DNA from: G963664225 sp964538065
Lineage (GTDB): Bacteria > Verrucomicrobiota > Verrucomicrobiia > Limisphaerales > UBA1319
Direction: 5' to 3'
DNA: 64,000 nucleotides
NCBI GenBank assembly: GCA_964538065.1
Contig: CAZIDG010000009.1
Coordinates: 19,654 to 83,653 of the forward strand
Shown: positions 43,700 to 52,940 of the stretch, in pieces
How the letters are laid out: each line of letters begins with the position of its first letter
How positions within the stretch are numbered: position 1 is the stretch's first letter
The notes under the pieces: generated by a model
Told to the model about the DNA's origin: nothing
Databases searched by the model: none
Seen by the model: only the letters and a program-made list of their open reading frames with translations
Position numbers and translations under genes: made by a program

Positions 43700-46219
43700 A
43701 TGGAATCAGTTGCTACTGCAAGTGTTTCAACGATAGAACCTTCGAAAGACACTCGTCTGACCTTCAAGGTTGAAGGCATGACCTGTGAAAACTGTGTTCG
43801 ACATGCTCGTGAAGCCATTCTGGCGCTTCCCGGCATCCGCTCCGTACAGGTTAGTCTCGACACTTCCCGGGCCCAGGTCCAATGGATATCAGCCAGGGAC
43901 ATCAACGTGCAAGCCCTGCTAAGTGCCTTATTGAAAGCAGGTTTTCATGCAACGTTGATTGAAGAAAAAACCATCCTGCAGATCGATGGCATGTCCTGTC
44001 AGAACTGCGTGCGCCATGTTAAGGAAGCACTTGGGTCTGTCCCAGGAACTGCTCAGATCGTGGTATCGTTGGATCAGGGTCAAGCCGTGGTCCGATGGGA
44101 TAAGCACGTCACCCCGGACACGAATGCCCTGATTGCAGCCATTGCATCGGTTGGCTTCACGGCCAGAGAATCGGCCATGGCCCACGACGTCGCAGAACCA
44201 CGTTTTTCAAACCTTTTGCAGGGATGGCGGTTCAATGTTGTCATCGGCGGCTTTGCACTGGTGCCACTGATGGTTGGAGAGTGGGTATTTGGATGGGGAC
44301 ATCAAACCGGATTTCAATGGCTGGCGATGGTCCTGGCCACCTTGGTCCAATCCCTCTGTGGGTATCGGTTCTACCGTGGAGCCTGGCTTCAATTCAAGGC
44401 GGGAGCATCCAATATGGATACTCTCGTATCTTTGGGATCCACCACAGCGTATGCATACAGTCTCTGGCTCCTCCTGAGTGGCGCCAAAGGCCATTTATTT
44501 TTCATGGAGTCCACCGCCATCATCACCTTGATCAGCGTTGGACATTGGCTTGAATCCATAACCAGCACTCGCGCCTCAGCGGCCATGCGTCAACTCATGA
44601 ATCTTGCCCCCCCCATGGCGCGGCGCATGAACCCCGATCAATCTGAGGAGGAAATTCCGGTGGAACAACTCGCTTTAGGGGATTTGTTGGTGTTGCGGCC
44701 GGGAGATCGGATTCCAGTCGATGCCGAGGTCATGGAGGGCCAGTCGGCAGTGGATGAATCCATGCTCACGGGCGAATCCGTTCCTGTGGATAAAAACCGT
44801 GGACATCAGCTTTTCGCCGGAACCGTCAATCAAAATGGACGCCTATTGGCACGCACCCTGGCCCTTGGACATGACACGGTTCTTGCCCAGATCATCTCCG
44901 CTGTCGAAAGAGCACAAAACAGCCGCGCATCCATTCAAAGATTGGCAGATCGCGTCAGCAACATCTTTGTGCCCCTGGTCATAGCCTGCGCTGGAATCAC
45001 GGGTACTCTATGGATTCTTGCCCCCTCCCAAATGGAAAACCTGCATCACCTCCTTGCCTCTTTTTGGGGGTATGCCACAGCTCCGGATCATGCACTATCC
45101 ATGGGCATCATTTCTGCCGTGGGAGTGTTGATTGTAGCATGTCCGTGTGCCATGGGCATCGCCACACCTGTGGCCATCATGGCAGGCACAAATGCAGCAG
45201 CCTCACGGGGCATTTTAATTCGTGATGCCATCGCCCTTGAAAAATCCGGCACCATCACCAGCGTGGTCTTTGATAAAACAGGCACTCTCACGGAAGGCAA
45301 ACTCGCAGTCGCCGGGCGATTGGATCTCACTCATACAACCGCGGATATGCCATCCATTATGGAAATAGCTGCATCTCTGGCATCCCGATCAAATCATCCT
45401 GTCAGCCAGTGCCTTGCGGCGTACACTCAACGTCGCATTACAGTTGCCCATTGGAAGGAAATCAGGGGGTGTGGCGTCGAAGGAGTCGTGCCTTGGGGGG
45501 GAAACGAACACCTCACGGTGCGGCTAGGTTCTTTACAGTGGCTGTCCGAGCACCATGTCGATTTGACGTCGGGCGCCAAATTCATTAAGGAGTGGTCCGC
45601 CAAAGGGGCCACCCTTTTGGGTATAACCTCAGATCATCATTTATTCGGGTTATTTGCCTTGCGTGATCAGTTGAAATCAGGTGCATCTGAAATCGTTTCC
45701 GAACTTGCTCATCAGGGTAAAAATGTCTTTTTAATCACAGGAGACCGTCAGGTAACCGCCCATGAAATGGCGCGTCAGGCAGGCATTCCCATTGATCACG
45801 TTTTCGCCGATGTACTGCCTTCGAAAAAGGCAGATATTATTCAACAACTACAGTCACAAGGCCTTAAGGTGGCGTTTGTTGGCGATGGCATCAATGATGC
45901 CCCCGCCCTGGAGCAAGCCGATCTCGGAATTGCTGTTGGCAAGGCCTCCGATATTGCACGTGAATCAGCGGACATCATCCTATTAAAAACAGATATACAC
46001 GCCATACCGGAAGCCTTGGCCTTGGCACAAAAGACACTTCGCATCATCAAACAGAACCTATTCTGGGCGTTTTTCTACAATGTCGCTGCCATTCCCCTGG
46101 CTGCGATCGGCTTCCTAAGCCCCATCTTGTGTGCTGTTGCCATGGGACTCTCCGATCTTGTCGTCATTGGCAACGCACTTCGCCTGCGTCGCATGAGATG
46201 GGCCCACAAGTCATTATGA
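43700..46219 (+). CDS. copA: Copper-translocating P-type ATPase with two metal-binding domains
   Basis: 839 residues. Two N-terminal heavy-metal-associated domains carry GMTCENC (C29, C32) and GMSCQNC (near 97-103). The P1B-1 core has the membrane CPC in VACPCAMG (near 480), the phosphorylation site DKTGTLTEG (near 524), the HP motif in SNHPVSQ (near 567) and GDGINDAP in the hinge (near 728). The CPC plus the later NVAAIPLA and MGLSD helices fit Cu(I) export from the cytoplasm. No CueR/CopY regulator or CopZ chaperone is adjacent. Its ATG is preceded by a GC hairpin and a possible leader ORF. Confidence 0.95.
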   Translation: MESVATASVSTIEPSKDTRLTFKVEGMTCENCVRHAREAILALPGIRSVQVSLDTSRAQVQWISARDINVQALLSALLKAGFHATLIEEKTILQIDGMSCQNCVRHVKEALGSVPGTAQIVVSLDQGQAVVRWDKHVTPDTNALIAAIASVGFTARESAMAHDVAEPRFSNLLQGWRFNVVIGGFALVPLMVGEWVFGWGHQTGFQWLAMVLATLVQSLCGYRFYRGAWLQFKAGASNMDTLVSLGSTTAYAYSLWLLLSGAKGHLFFMESTAIITLISVGHWLESITSTRASAAMRQLMNLAPPMARRMNPDQSEEEIPVEQLALGDLLVLRPGDRIPVDAEVMEGQSAVDESMLTGESVPVDKNRGHQLFAGTVNQNGRLLARTLALGHDTVLAQIISAVERAQNSRASIQRLADRVSNIFVPLVIACAGITGTLWILAPSQMENLHHLLASFWGYATAPDHALSMGIISAVGVLIVACPCAMGIATPVAIMAGTNAAASRGILIRDAIALEKSGTITSVVFDKTGTLTEGKLAVAGRLDLTHTTADMPSIMEIAASLASRSNHPVSQCLAAYTQRRITVAHWKEIRGCGVEGVVPWGGNEHLTVRLGSLQWLSEHHVDLTSGAKFIKEWSAKGATLLGITSDHHLFGLFALRDQLKSGASEIVSELAHQGKNVFLITGDRQVTAHEMARQAGIPIDHVFADVLPSKKADIIQQLQSQGLKVAFVGDGINDAPALEQADLGIAVGKASDIARESADIILLKTDIHAIPEALALAQKTLRIIKQNLFWAFFYNVAAIPLAAIGFLSPILCAVAMGLSDLVVIGNALRLRRMRWAHKSL

Positions 46220-46293
46220 TGGTTTAGCGCCCATGCGCCATGAAACCGCTTTTCTGGGTGCAGCTCGACATTCCATAGAGGTCATGTCACATT

Positions 46294-47139
46294 GTGGCCG
46301 TGGCTAATAGTAAGTTGGACCAATTAAGTGAGTTGTTACGCTCCTATGGCTCGTGCTTGATCGCTTATTCAGGAGGGGTCGATTCGGCATTCCTCGCCGT
46401 ATTGGCCCATAAAGTCCTGGGAAACAAGGCACTGGCTGCCATTGCAGACACTCCGAGTCTCCCCAGACGTGAATTGCAGGAAGCCTTGACTCTGGCAAAG
46501 CAGTTCGGCATTCCACTACAAGTTGTTCATTCCAAGGAATTTAACAACCAAGAGTACCTCGCCAACCCATTGAATCGCTGTTATTTCTGCAAACATGACC
46601 TCTTTTCCGAGTTGGTGCCGATTGCGCGGGAACGGGGATTCGCCGTGGTGGTCCATGGGGAAAACGCCAGCGATGTAGGAGACTTTCGTCCCGGAGCTGA
46701 AGCGGCAGCGGAGTTTCAGGTCAAAGCCCCCATGAAGGAACTGGGTATTACCAAAGCCGAGATTCGCGCCTTTTCCGCCCAATTAGGCCTGCCAACTTCG
46801 GATAAACCACAGATGGCCTGCCTGAGTTCGCGCATACCCTATGGAGAACCAGTAACGCCAGCCAAGCTTCACATGATTGAACAAGCCGAAGACATTCTGC
46901 GCGACATGGGCCTGCGCGACGTACGAGTACGACATCACGAAATTAAACAAGGTGCATTGGCGCGTATTGAATTGGGACCGTCCGACATGGGCATACTCAT
47001 GGCCGAGGAAAGGCATGCAACTGCCGCAAAGGCAATAAAAGCCATTGGTTATCAACATGTAACGCTTGATTTGCTTGGATATCGTCGTGGAAGTGCCAAT
47101 GAAGGTCTGGTCTCCCCTCACACAACTCTGAAACCGTAG
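46294..47139 (+). CDS. larE: LarE-type ATP-dependent sulfur transferase
   Basis: 281 residues from a GTG start at 46294 (no ATG fits in frame nearby). The PP-loop is AYSGGVDSAFLAV (about residues 23-35) and a cysteine motif CYFCKHDLF follows near residue 95, then DVGDFRPGAEAA. LarE donates sulfur to make the nickel-pincer (NPN) cofactor of lactate racemase and related enzymes. No larB, larC or larA lies in the window, so either they are elsewhere or this relative has another sulfur-transfer role. LarE paralogues without LarB/C are known in many genomes. It is followed by 95 bases before gspF. Confidence 0.9.
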   Translation: MAVANSKLDQLSELLRSYGSCLIAYSGGVDSAFLAVLAHKVLGNKALAAIADTPSLPRRELQEALTLAKQFGIPLQVVHSKEFNNQEYLANPLNRCYFCKHDLFSELVPIARERGFAVVVHGENASDVGDFRPGAEAAAEFQVKAPMKELGITKAEIRAFSAQLGLPTSDKPQMACLSSRIPYGEPVTPAKLHMIEQAEDILRDMGLRDVRVRHHEIKQGALARIELGPSDMGILMAEERHATAAKAIKAIGYQHVTLDLLGYRRGSANEGLVSPHTTLKP

Positions 47140-47234
47140 TCCATGGTCAACGAGACCGTCAGAACTCGAAATTCCGGGATGGTTTCGGAAATGCAACTTT
47201 TCATTGTGTCGGGTTTTCAATAAACATAACTGGT

Positions 47235-48521
47235 ATGCCGCATTTTTCGTATAAAGCCCGCCGGCGCAACGGGGAAGTAGTCAGTGGATTGCTCGACGTG
47301 GCTGATCGTGGAGCCGCCCTGGCCCAAATTGAACGTCAGGGATTGTTCCCCGTCACAGTCGAAACGGCCAAGACCAGTGCCGTTAAGGCGGCTGAACGGG
47401 CGGCTACCAGTCAAACTGCGGCAGGATCGCGGTTTACCCAGCTTCTGCCGCCTGCAATTCGTGAAGTCTTACAGCGCAAGCGTCGTCCCAAGCTTCAGGA
47501 GCTTGCCACCTTCACCCAGCAACTGGCCAATTTGCTTCATTCCGGCATGCCCCTGGCGGTTGCCTTAAATAGCATGACCCACTTGGAATCCAAGGGGGTT
47601 CCACCAGAAGTAAGCCGCCAGCTTAAGCAGGATGTGACGGAAGGCCGCGGATTGTCCGATGCGATGGCCAAGCAGCCACATATATTCTCCGATCTCTATG
47701 TAAACATGGTCAGAGCGGGTGAGCAAAGCGGTGCTCTGGAGGATGTATTGCGCCGTCTCGCCACGCATTATGAACGATTTGCCGAAGTTCAGTCCAAGTT
47801 CTCCTCCTCGCTGATCTACCCCACCATTGTTGCGTGCGTGGGAGTTGTCATTGTTATATTCTTCATGACCTTCATGTTGCCGAAGTTCATGTCGATTTTC
47901 GAGGGGTTCAAAGTCCCCCTCCCCCCAGCCACCCAGTTTCTGGTGTCCATCAGCCACGCCTTCAGCACCTATTGGTGGTTGATGCTATTGATTGGCATCG
48001 TTCTAGGAATTCTGTTCAAACGGTTTCAGGCAACTGAGAATGGGCGGTTGACGATTGATCGGTGGAAAATGGATGCCCCGGTTGTCGGCAAGGTGATGCG
48101 TTTGTATCTCTATGCCACTTTTTCCCGCACGCTGGCCACCCTGTTGGCGAATGGCGTGCCTGTACTCACCGCTCTCAAAATTGTGGAAATGATCATTCCC
48201 AATCGCATTATGCGCGAAGCCATTGCCAAAACCCGTGAGGATGTCACGGATGGCAAAACCATCGCCCAACCGCTGGCCCGCAGCAAAATATTTCCTCAAT
48301 TAATGATCGACCTGGTCAAGATTGGCGAGGATACCGGCGATGTCCCGGGTGCCTTGAAAAACGTGGCTGAAACATACGAAAACGAGCTTTCAATTGCCCT
48401 TAGGGTCATGACGAACTTGATCGAACCAACCCTGATTATCATCATGGCATTGGGCGTCGGATTTCTCTTGTTCAGCGTTCTTTCAGCCATGTTCGCGATT
48501 ACCTCGAACATCGCACGGTAG
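47235..48521 (+). CDS. gspF: Type II secretion system inner-membrane protein GspF
   Basis: 428 residues. The start PHFSYKARRRNGEVVSGLL is the usual GspF beginning, followed by two repeated T2SSF domains (about residues 90-215 and 290-415) with motifs FTQQLANLLHSGMPLAVAL and FSRTLATLLANGVPVLTAL, and three transmembrane helices (about 190-215, 240-260 and 395-420). GspF couples the ATPase GspE to pseudopilus assembly. It is the first of five Gsp genes here (F-H-I-J-K). The related PilC of type IV pili has the same fold, but the pseudopilins that follow favour type II secretion. Confidence 0.94.
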   Translation: MPHFSYKARRRNGEVVSGLLDVADRGAALAQIERQGLFPVTVETAKTSAVKAAERAATSQTAAGSRFTQLLPPAIREVLQRKRRPKLQELATFTQQLANLLHSGMPLAVALNSMTHLESKGVPPEVSRQLKQDVTEGRGLSDAMAKQPHIFSDLYVNMVRAGEQSGALEDVLRRLATHYERFAEVQSKFSSSLIYPTIVACVGVVIVIFFMTFMLPKFMSIFEGFKVPLPPATQFLVSISHAFSTYWWLMLLIGIVLGILFKRFQATENGRLTIDRWKMDAPVVGKVMRLYLYATFSRTLATLLANGVPVLTALKIVEMIIPNRIMREAIAKTREDVTDGKTIAQPLARSKIFPQLMIDLVKIGEDTGDVPGALKNVAETYENELSIALRVMTNLIEPTLIIIMALGVGFLLFSVLSAMFAITSNIAR

Positions 48522-48531
48522 GATCGGCGCC

Positions 48532-49122
48532 ATGATCATTTTCACCCCATTTCGCCAACATGCGAACCAAGGCATCCAGCCATGCCGAACGCAGGGGTTC
48601 ACCATGATTGAGATCATGTTTGTATTAGGCATTGCAGCAATGATCATGGCCATCGGGATCCCTTCGATTTTCCAGATCATGCGCAAGGACCCCATGCGAC
48701 AGGCGGTTTCCGACATGGTGGATGGCTGCTCTGAAGCCAGAGCCCAAGCGATCCTGAAAGGTGTTCCTGCCGAACTGGTTCTTAATCCGAGCGATGCAAG
48801 CATTCGTGTTGTGGCTGGGAATGAATTTGCAGCAAACGGTCCGACCCCCATGTCACAGACGGGAGCCTCTGTGCCTCCTCCCTCCACCACAACCCCTGCC
48901 AAGAGGTTTACAGCGAAATTTTCCGAAGATATTGCGGTTCAATTGTTGGAAGTGAACAATGAAGACCGAATGGCCGCCACCGAGGAAACACATGTGCGTT
49001 TCTTTCCAAACGGCACGAGCGATGACTTCAAGATTCTTCTGTATTGGGCCTCAAAGAATCAATGGAGGGCCATCAGGCTCGACATCATCACCGGCCTTCC
49101 GGATGTGGAGATCATACAATGA
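48532..49122 (+). CDS. gspH: GspH-like minor pseudopilin
   Basis: 196 residues. A prepilin leader of about 21 residues ends in Gly, with the cleavage G|FTMIEIMFVLG (E at +5), then one hydrophobic helix and a soluble domain. The basic leader and cleavage site identify a type IV prepilin-like protein that is processed by PilD. The position between gspF and gspI matches GspH, which helps start the pseudopilus tip. The soluble domain is Pro- and Thr-rich near residue 105-120. Its stop overlaps the gspI start (ATGA). Confidence 0.82.
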   Translation: MIIFTPFRQHANQGIQPCRTQGFTMIEIMFVLGIAAMIMAIGIPSIFQIMRKDPMRQAVSDMVDGCSEARAQAILKGVPAELVLNPSDASIRVVAGNEFAANGPTPMSQTGASVPPPSTTTPAKRFTAKFSEDIAVQLLEVNNEDRMAATEETHVRFFPNGTSDDFKILLYWASKNQWRAIRLDIITGLPDVEIIQ

Positions 49123-49538
49123 AGATCTCTCGTTCAAGCCATGCCTTTACCCTGTTGGAAGTGCTGATTGCGATGGGACTTTTCTTCATCGCCGTGTTTT
49201 CCATTCTTCAGCTTGTAAGTCAGAATCTTCGCGCTGTGTACTCGCTTCGCCCCACCAGTGTGGATGTAACCATGGTAATGTCTGACTTGATGCTGACCAA
49301 CAAGGTCGAGGAGGGAATGATTTCGGGTGATTTTGGCGATCTGTATCCAGGGTACACGTGGACACGTGATGTTTACGAAGTGTCCTCCAATGGTCTCTTC
49401 CAAGTCGATGTCCTTGTCATGCGCAACGGTGGTGGAATGAACGGGGAATCCCGGATGAGCATGTTGCTATACAAACCGGAATCCACGATGAAAGCAGGCT
49501 CCGGCGGTTTCAAATTGCGTTCAGGAGGCCAGCCATGA
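49119..49538 (+). CDS. gspI: GspI-like minor pseudopilin
   Basis: 139 residues from the ATG at 49119, which overlaps the gspH stop (ATGA). A longer upstream frame was not used because it would run inside gspH. The leader ends with A|FTLLEVLIAMGLF, with Ala rather than Gly at -1 and Glu at +5. The small size and position fit GspI, part of the I-J-K tip complex of the type II pseudopilus. Its stop overlaps the gspJ start by four bases (49535-49538). Confidence 0.82.
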   Translation: MKISRSSHAFTLLEVLIAMGLFFIAVFSILQLVSQNLRAVYSLRPTSVDVTMVMSDLMLTNKVEEGMISGDFGDLYPGYTWTRDVYEVSSNGLFQVDVLVMRNGGGMNGESRMSMLLYKPESTMKAGSGGFKLRSGGQP

Positions 49539-50368
49539 TTCCGCTGTCATTGTCTCCCAAATCCCAGATTCGCGGATGGTCTGTCACCAGACGCACAGGG
49601 GCCTTTACGCTGGTGGAGGTGATGATCGCCATGGCAATGCTGACCATCATACTTTCGGCAGTCTACTCCAGCTGGTGGGCGGTGGTTCGGAGCAGTAAGA
49701 TTGGGATGGAGACAGCGATTGAGGTGCAGCGGTCCCGCATGGCCATCCGATCGCTGGTCGATTCGCTCCTGTGTGTGCAAATGTACGGCGGCAACGCCAC
49801 TCTATATGCTTTCGAAAGCGAGGCCAAAAACGACTATTCCTACCTGAGTTTCGTGGCTCGGTTACCAGCTTCCTTCCCCAGTTCAGGCTTGTTTGGTGAT
49901 AATGTGATGCGCCGTGTGACCTTTGATGTGGAAGCCGGTGACGATGGCAACAACCATTTGGTGATGTCACAGATGCCATTGTTGCAGCAGGAAAATGTGG
50001 ATCAGAAACCGTACACGGTTACGCTCTCCAAGAATGTGAACACATTCATTCTGGAGTTTTGGGATGCCAAAGCCAATGACTGGACAACCGAGTGGCTGCA
50101 AACCAATCAATTGCCCAAATTTGTGCGTGTAACACTGGGAACAGGGGGCCTGTCCGGACGCACTGCAGATCCGGGAGAATTGATAACGCGTGTCATCGCC
50201 TTGCCGGCAATGGTCATCCCCCGTGAGTATCAGATCGCGGCCCCGGGCGGGCCGAACCGCCAAAACACGGGGTCAACCAACCGGTTTGGCAACCAAGGTC
50301 CGCGCGGCAATGTGCCAGGTTTTGGCAGGCAGGACGGTGGCATTCGAAGATATGGGGGGGGGCAATAA
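49535..50368 (+). CDS. gspJ: GspJ-like minor pseudopilin
   Basis: 277 residues with a ~25-residue basic leader and cleavage site A|FTLVEVMIAMAML, followed by a hydrophobic helix and a beta-rich soluble domain. The last ~40 residues are rich in Gly, Asn and Arg (NRQNTGSTNRFGNQGPRG pattern) and likely flexible, which is longer than in classical GspJ. The overlap with gspI (ATGA) and the two-base step to gspK show tight coupling. GspJ forms the tip complex with GspI and GspK. Confidence 0.82.
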   Translation: MIPLSLSPKSQIRGWSVTRRTGAFTLVEVMIAMAMLTIILSAVYSSWWAVVRSSKIGMETAIEVQRSRMAIRSLVDSLLCVQMYGGNATLYAFESEAKNDYSYLSFVARLPASFPSSGLFGDNVMRRVTFDVEAGDDGNNHLVMSQMPLLQQENVDQKPYTVTLSKNVNTFILEFWDAKANDWTTEWLQTNQLPKFVRVTLGTGGLSGRTADPGELITRVIALPAMVIPREYQIAAPGGPNRQNTGSTNRFGNQGPRGNVPGFGRQDGGIRRYGGGQ

Positions 50369-50369
50369 A

Positions 50370-51446
50370 ATGATCATTCAGCACACCCAATCAAAACGAG
50401 GCATTGCCATCATTCTGGTGCTTGTAGCCATTACCGTACTGGGGGCTCTTGCAGGTGGTTTCGCATACTCGATGAAAATTGAGATGCGTTTGGCACAAAA
50501 CCACAATAACGAAGCGGAAATGGAATGGCTGGGACGTTCCGGGGTCGAATTGGCAAAATATGTTCTAGCCCAGCAATTGACTCAACCCGGAGGGCGATTC
50601 GATTCCCTGAACCAGAAATGGGCGGGTGGTCAGGGCGTCACCAACGAGGGACTTGCTGAAATAGAGCTCGAAAATGTTCAACTGGGTTCCGGCGCCTTTT
50701 CAGTCAAAATCATCGATCAAGAACGCTTCTTCAACATCAATGTGGCCGATGAGGAAATCCTCCAGCGTGCCATGAATATGGTAGGTGTGGATGGTGCAGA
50801 TGCCACAGCCATTAGCGACTGCATCCTTGATTGGCGGGATACCGACGATGCCACCCATCTCAAGGGGGCGGAAAGCGATGATTATTATTTGCGACAACAA
50901 CCGCCATACTATGCCAAAAATGGACCGATAGATGATCTGACCGAGTTGATGTTGATCAAAGGAATCACACCTGAAATGTACTGGGGGCCTTCCGGGACCA
51001 ATTATGCACGAGCCGCCTCAGCCTCATTCTCCACCACTCGTCTGGATCAAAGTGGGGTGCAGACCATGGATGTGGGCTTGAAGGATCTTTTTACACCGAT
51101 ATCTGGCCGCTTGATCAACATCAACACAGCATCGGCCGCAGTCCTACAGCTTATCCCAGGATTCGACGCGAATGTGGCCACGGGAATCATCCAGGCTCGC
51201 GCGGGTCCCGATGGTGTGGAAGGCAATGATGATGACACGCCTTTCCACAACGTGGGAGAACTGATCAACGTTCCAGGTTTGGACAAGGGCGCTGTTTCCA
51301 GGATGAGCAAATACTTTGCAGTGCTTAGTGCCACGTTTGAAGTACAGGTCACGGTTGACATGGGCACGAGTCAGCGCACTTACGTTGCCATGGTACGCCG
51401 TAACAATCAGCGTGACGTACAAACGCTTTATTTTTATTGGCGTTGA
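50370..51446 (+). CDS. gspK: GspK minor pseudopilin
   Basis: 358 residues from the ATG at 50370, two bases after the gspJ stop; a G-rich run (ten G in twelve bases) a few bases upstream can act as ribosome-binding site. A longer frame from 50190 would overlap gspJ deeply. The N-terminus SKRGIAIILVLVAITVLGA lacks Glu at +5, as is normal for GspK. The soluble domain has ININ-like motifs (FFNINVADEE, LININTAS) and an ending LINVPGLDKGAVSRM typical of the helix-hairpin-helix insert domain. It caps the pseudopilus tip. No gspD, E, G, L or M follow. Confidence 0.9.
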   Translation: MIIQHTQSKRGIAIILVLVAITVLGALAGGFAYSMKIEMRLAQNHNNEAEMEWLGRSGVELAKYVLAQQLTQPGGRFDSLNQKWAGGQGVTNEGLAEIELENVQLGSGAFSVKIIDQERFFNINVADEEILQRAMNMVGVDGADATAISDCILDWRDTDDATHLKGAESDDYYLRQQPPYYAKNGPIDDLTELMLIKGITPEMYWGPSGTNYARAASASFSTTRLDQSGVQTMDVGLKDLFTPISGRLININTASAAVLQLIPGFDANVATGIIQARAGPDGVEGNDDDTPFHNVGELINVPGLDKGAVSRMSKYFAVLSATFEVQVTVDMGTSQRTYVAMVRRNNQRDVQTLYFYWR

Positions 51447-51498
51447 GGTGCCACCCTGCTCCCATTGCCCGAAAGGTGGTCATTTTCTCATCAAACAC

Positions 51499-51526
51499 TT
51501 GTTCCTGATGCCTGTTTGGTTATAGT
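51499..51526 (+). promoter_or_regulatory. Possible promoter of the phosphofructokinase gene
   Basis: A -10-like TATAGT (51521-51526) has TTGTTC 16 bases upstream (51499-51504). A start site near 51533 would leave about a 12-base leader before the gene at 51545. The -35 match is poor, so this is only a suggestion. Confidence 0.3.
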
Positions 51527-51544
51527 AACGCCCGTTATTGATGT

Positions 51545-52858
51545 ATGAAGATTTCCGCGGATAATGTCAAAATCAGTACGCTGGGCGCGCCGTTGTTTAA
51601 GTCCCCCCAGCCACTCACGAACAATCCCTGCGACACAATCGGTAATTTTGTCTCTGAAAAGGAACGTGTTCGTTATCAGGTTGAATGCAAAGTGGGTGAG
51701 GTCGAGTCGGAGGTCATTACTTTTGAAAAGGCGGGTCCGCGGGAAATGATCTTCTTCAATCCGGCCAAAACTCGCGCAGCCATAGTAACTTGCGGTGGCT
51801 TGTGTCCTGGATTGAACAACGTAATCCGTTCAGCGTTTCTGGAACTGCATCATAATTATAAAGTCAAAGATGTTTTGGGCATTCGTTTTGGCTTCGCGGG
51901 ACTCAATCCCGCCTTGGGCAAGGAACCCGTCCGGCTAACCTCAGATATGGTGGACGATATTCACGAGGAAGGAGGCACCATTCTGGGATCGTCCCGAGGA
52001 CCACAACCTACATCAATCATCGTTGATTTCCTTCAGAGTGAGGGCATTGACCTCCTTATATGTGTGGGTGGAGATGGAACACAGCGCGGCTCTCACGACA
52101 TTGCTGTCGAAGCCGCCCGCCGCAAGGCCCCGATTTCTGTCGTCGGCATCCCCAAGACCATCGACAACGACTTGATGTATGTGTACCGCACCTTTGGAGT
52201 ATCAACGGCCATCGAAAAATCCAGAGAGGTGTTGGATTGTGCGCACAACGAGGCGCGCGGCGCAGATAACGGGATCGGCCTGGTGAAATTGATGGGACGC
52301 GAATCAGGTTTCATCGCCGCAGGCGCCACCCTGGCGAGCCAGGAAGTCAATTTTACCTTGGTGCCAGAAATACCTTTCAAACTTGAGGGTGAACATGGCT
52401 TCCTTGCAACCTTGCGCCGAAGACTCGAAAAGCGCGGCCATGCGGTCATCGTCGTGGCCGAGGGAGCCGGACAGGATTTATTGAAAAGTGCCCCCCAGGA
52501 GCGCGATGCATCCGGCAACGTCAAATTTGGCGATATTGGTCTTTTCTTGAAGGAACAGATATCAGCTTATTTCAAGCAAATCAAAATGTCGGTTAGTTTG
52601 AAATACTTTGATCCCAGCTATTCCATCCGCAGTGTCGCAGCAAACTGCGATGACAGCCTTTTGTGTGACCAGCTGGCACGCAACGCGGTGCATGCCGGCA
52701 TGGCAGGCAAAACTGATGTTTTGATTGGTTACTGGCATAACGTTTTTACACATGTGCCCATTCCCCTGGCCACCGCCGAGCGCAAACACATGTCACCCCG
52801 AAGCGGAATGTGGCGCGCCGTTCTGGCAACCACGGGTCAACCGCGCAATTTTGACTGA
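51545..52858 (+). CDS. pfkA: 6-phosphofructokinase (group II, ATP-type signature)
   Basis: 437 residues. The PFK active-site motifs are CGGLCPGLNNVIRSAF, VGGDGTQRGSHDIAVEA, GIPKTIDNDLMYVYRTFG and KLMGRESGFIAAGATLAS. The Gly in GGDGT (instead of Asp) is the ATP-using signature, while the Lys in PKTID is shared with PPi-type enzymes; the same Gly-Lys pair is found in trypanosome-like ATP-PFKs of this long clade. It should phosphorylate fructose-6-phosphate in glycolysis, with ATP the more probable donor. The N-terminal ~75 residues form an extension typical of the long clade. It is monocistronic. Confidence 0.92.
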   Translation: MKISADNVKISTLGAPLFKSPQPLTNNPCDTIGNFVSEKERVRYQVECKVGEVESEVITFEKAGPREMIFFNPAKTRAAIVTCGGLCPGLNNVIRSAFLELHHNYKVKDVLGIRFGFAGLNPALGKEPVRLTSDMVDDIHEEGGTILGSSRGPQPTSIIVDFLQSEGIDLLICVGGDGTQRGSHDIAVEAARRKAPISVVGIPKTIDNDLMYVYRTFGVSTAIEKSREVLDCAHNEARGADNGIGLVKLMGRESGFIAAGATLASQEVNFTLVPEIPFKLEGEHGFLATLRRRLEKRGHAVIVVAEGAGQDLLKSAPQERDASGNVKFGDIGLFLKEQISAYFKQIKMSVSLKYFDPSYSIRSVAANCDDSLLCDQLARNAVHAGMAGKTDVLIGYWHNVFTHVPIPLATAERKHMSPRSGMWRAVLATTGQPRNFD

Positions 52859-52868
52859 GAGTTGGTTC

Positions 52869-52902
52869 CGTTTTCGCCGCCAGCGCCTGGCCTCCGAAAA
52901 CG
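52869..52902. repeat. Compound inverted repeat between pfkA and phrB
   Basis: An 8-bp outer stem (CGTTTTCG at 52869-52876, CGAAAACG at 52895-52902) encloses a 5-bp inner stem (GCCAG at 52879-52883, CTGGC at 52887-52891). It starts ten bases after the pfkA stop and has no T-run, so it may be a processing or weak termination site. Confidence 0.45.
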
Positions 52903-52940
52903 ATCGATGATGCAGGCGCTTCCGGCTGCAGTGTGATGAT

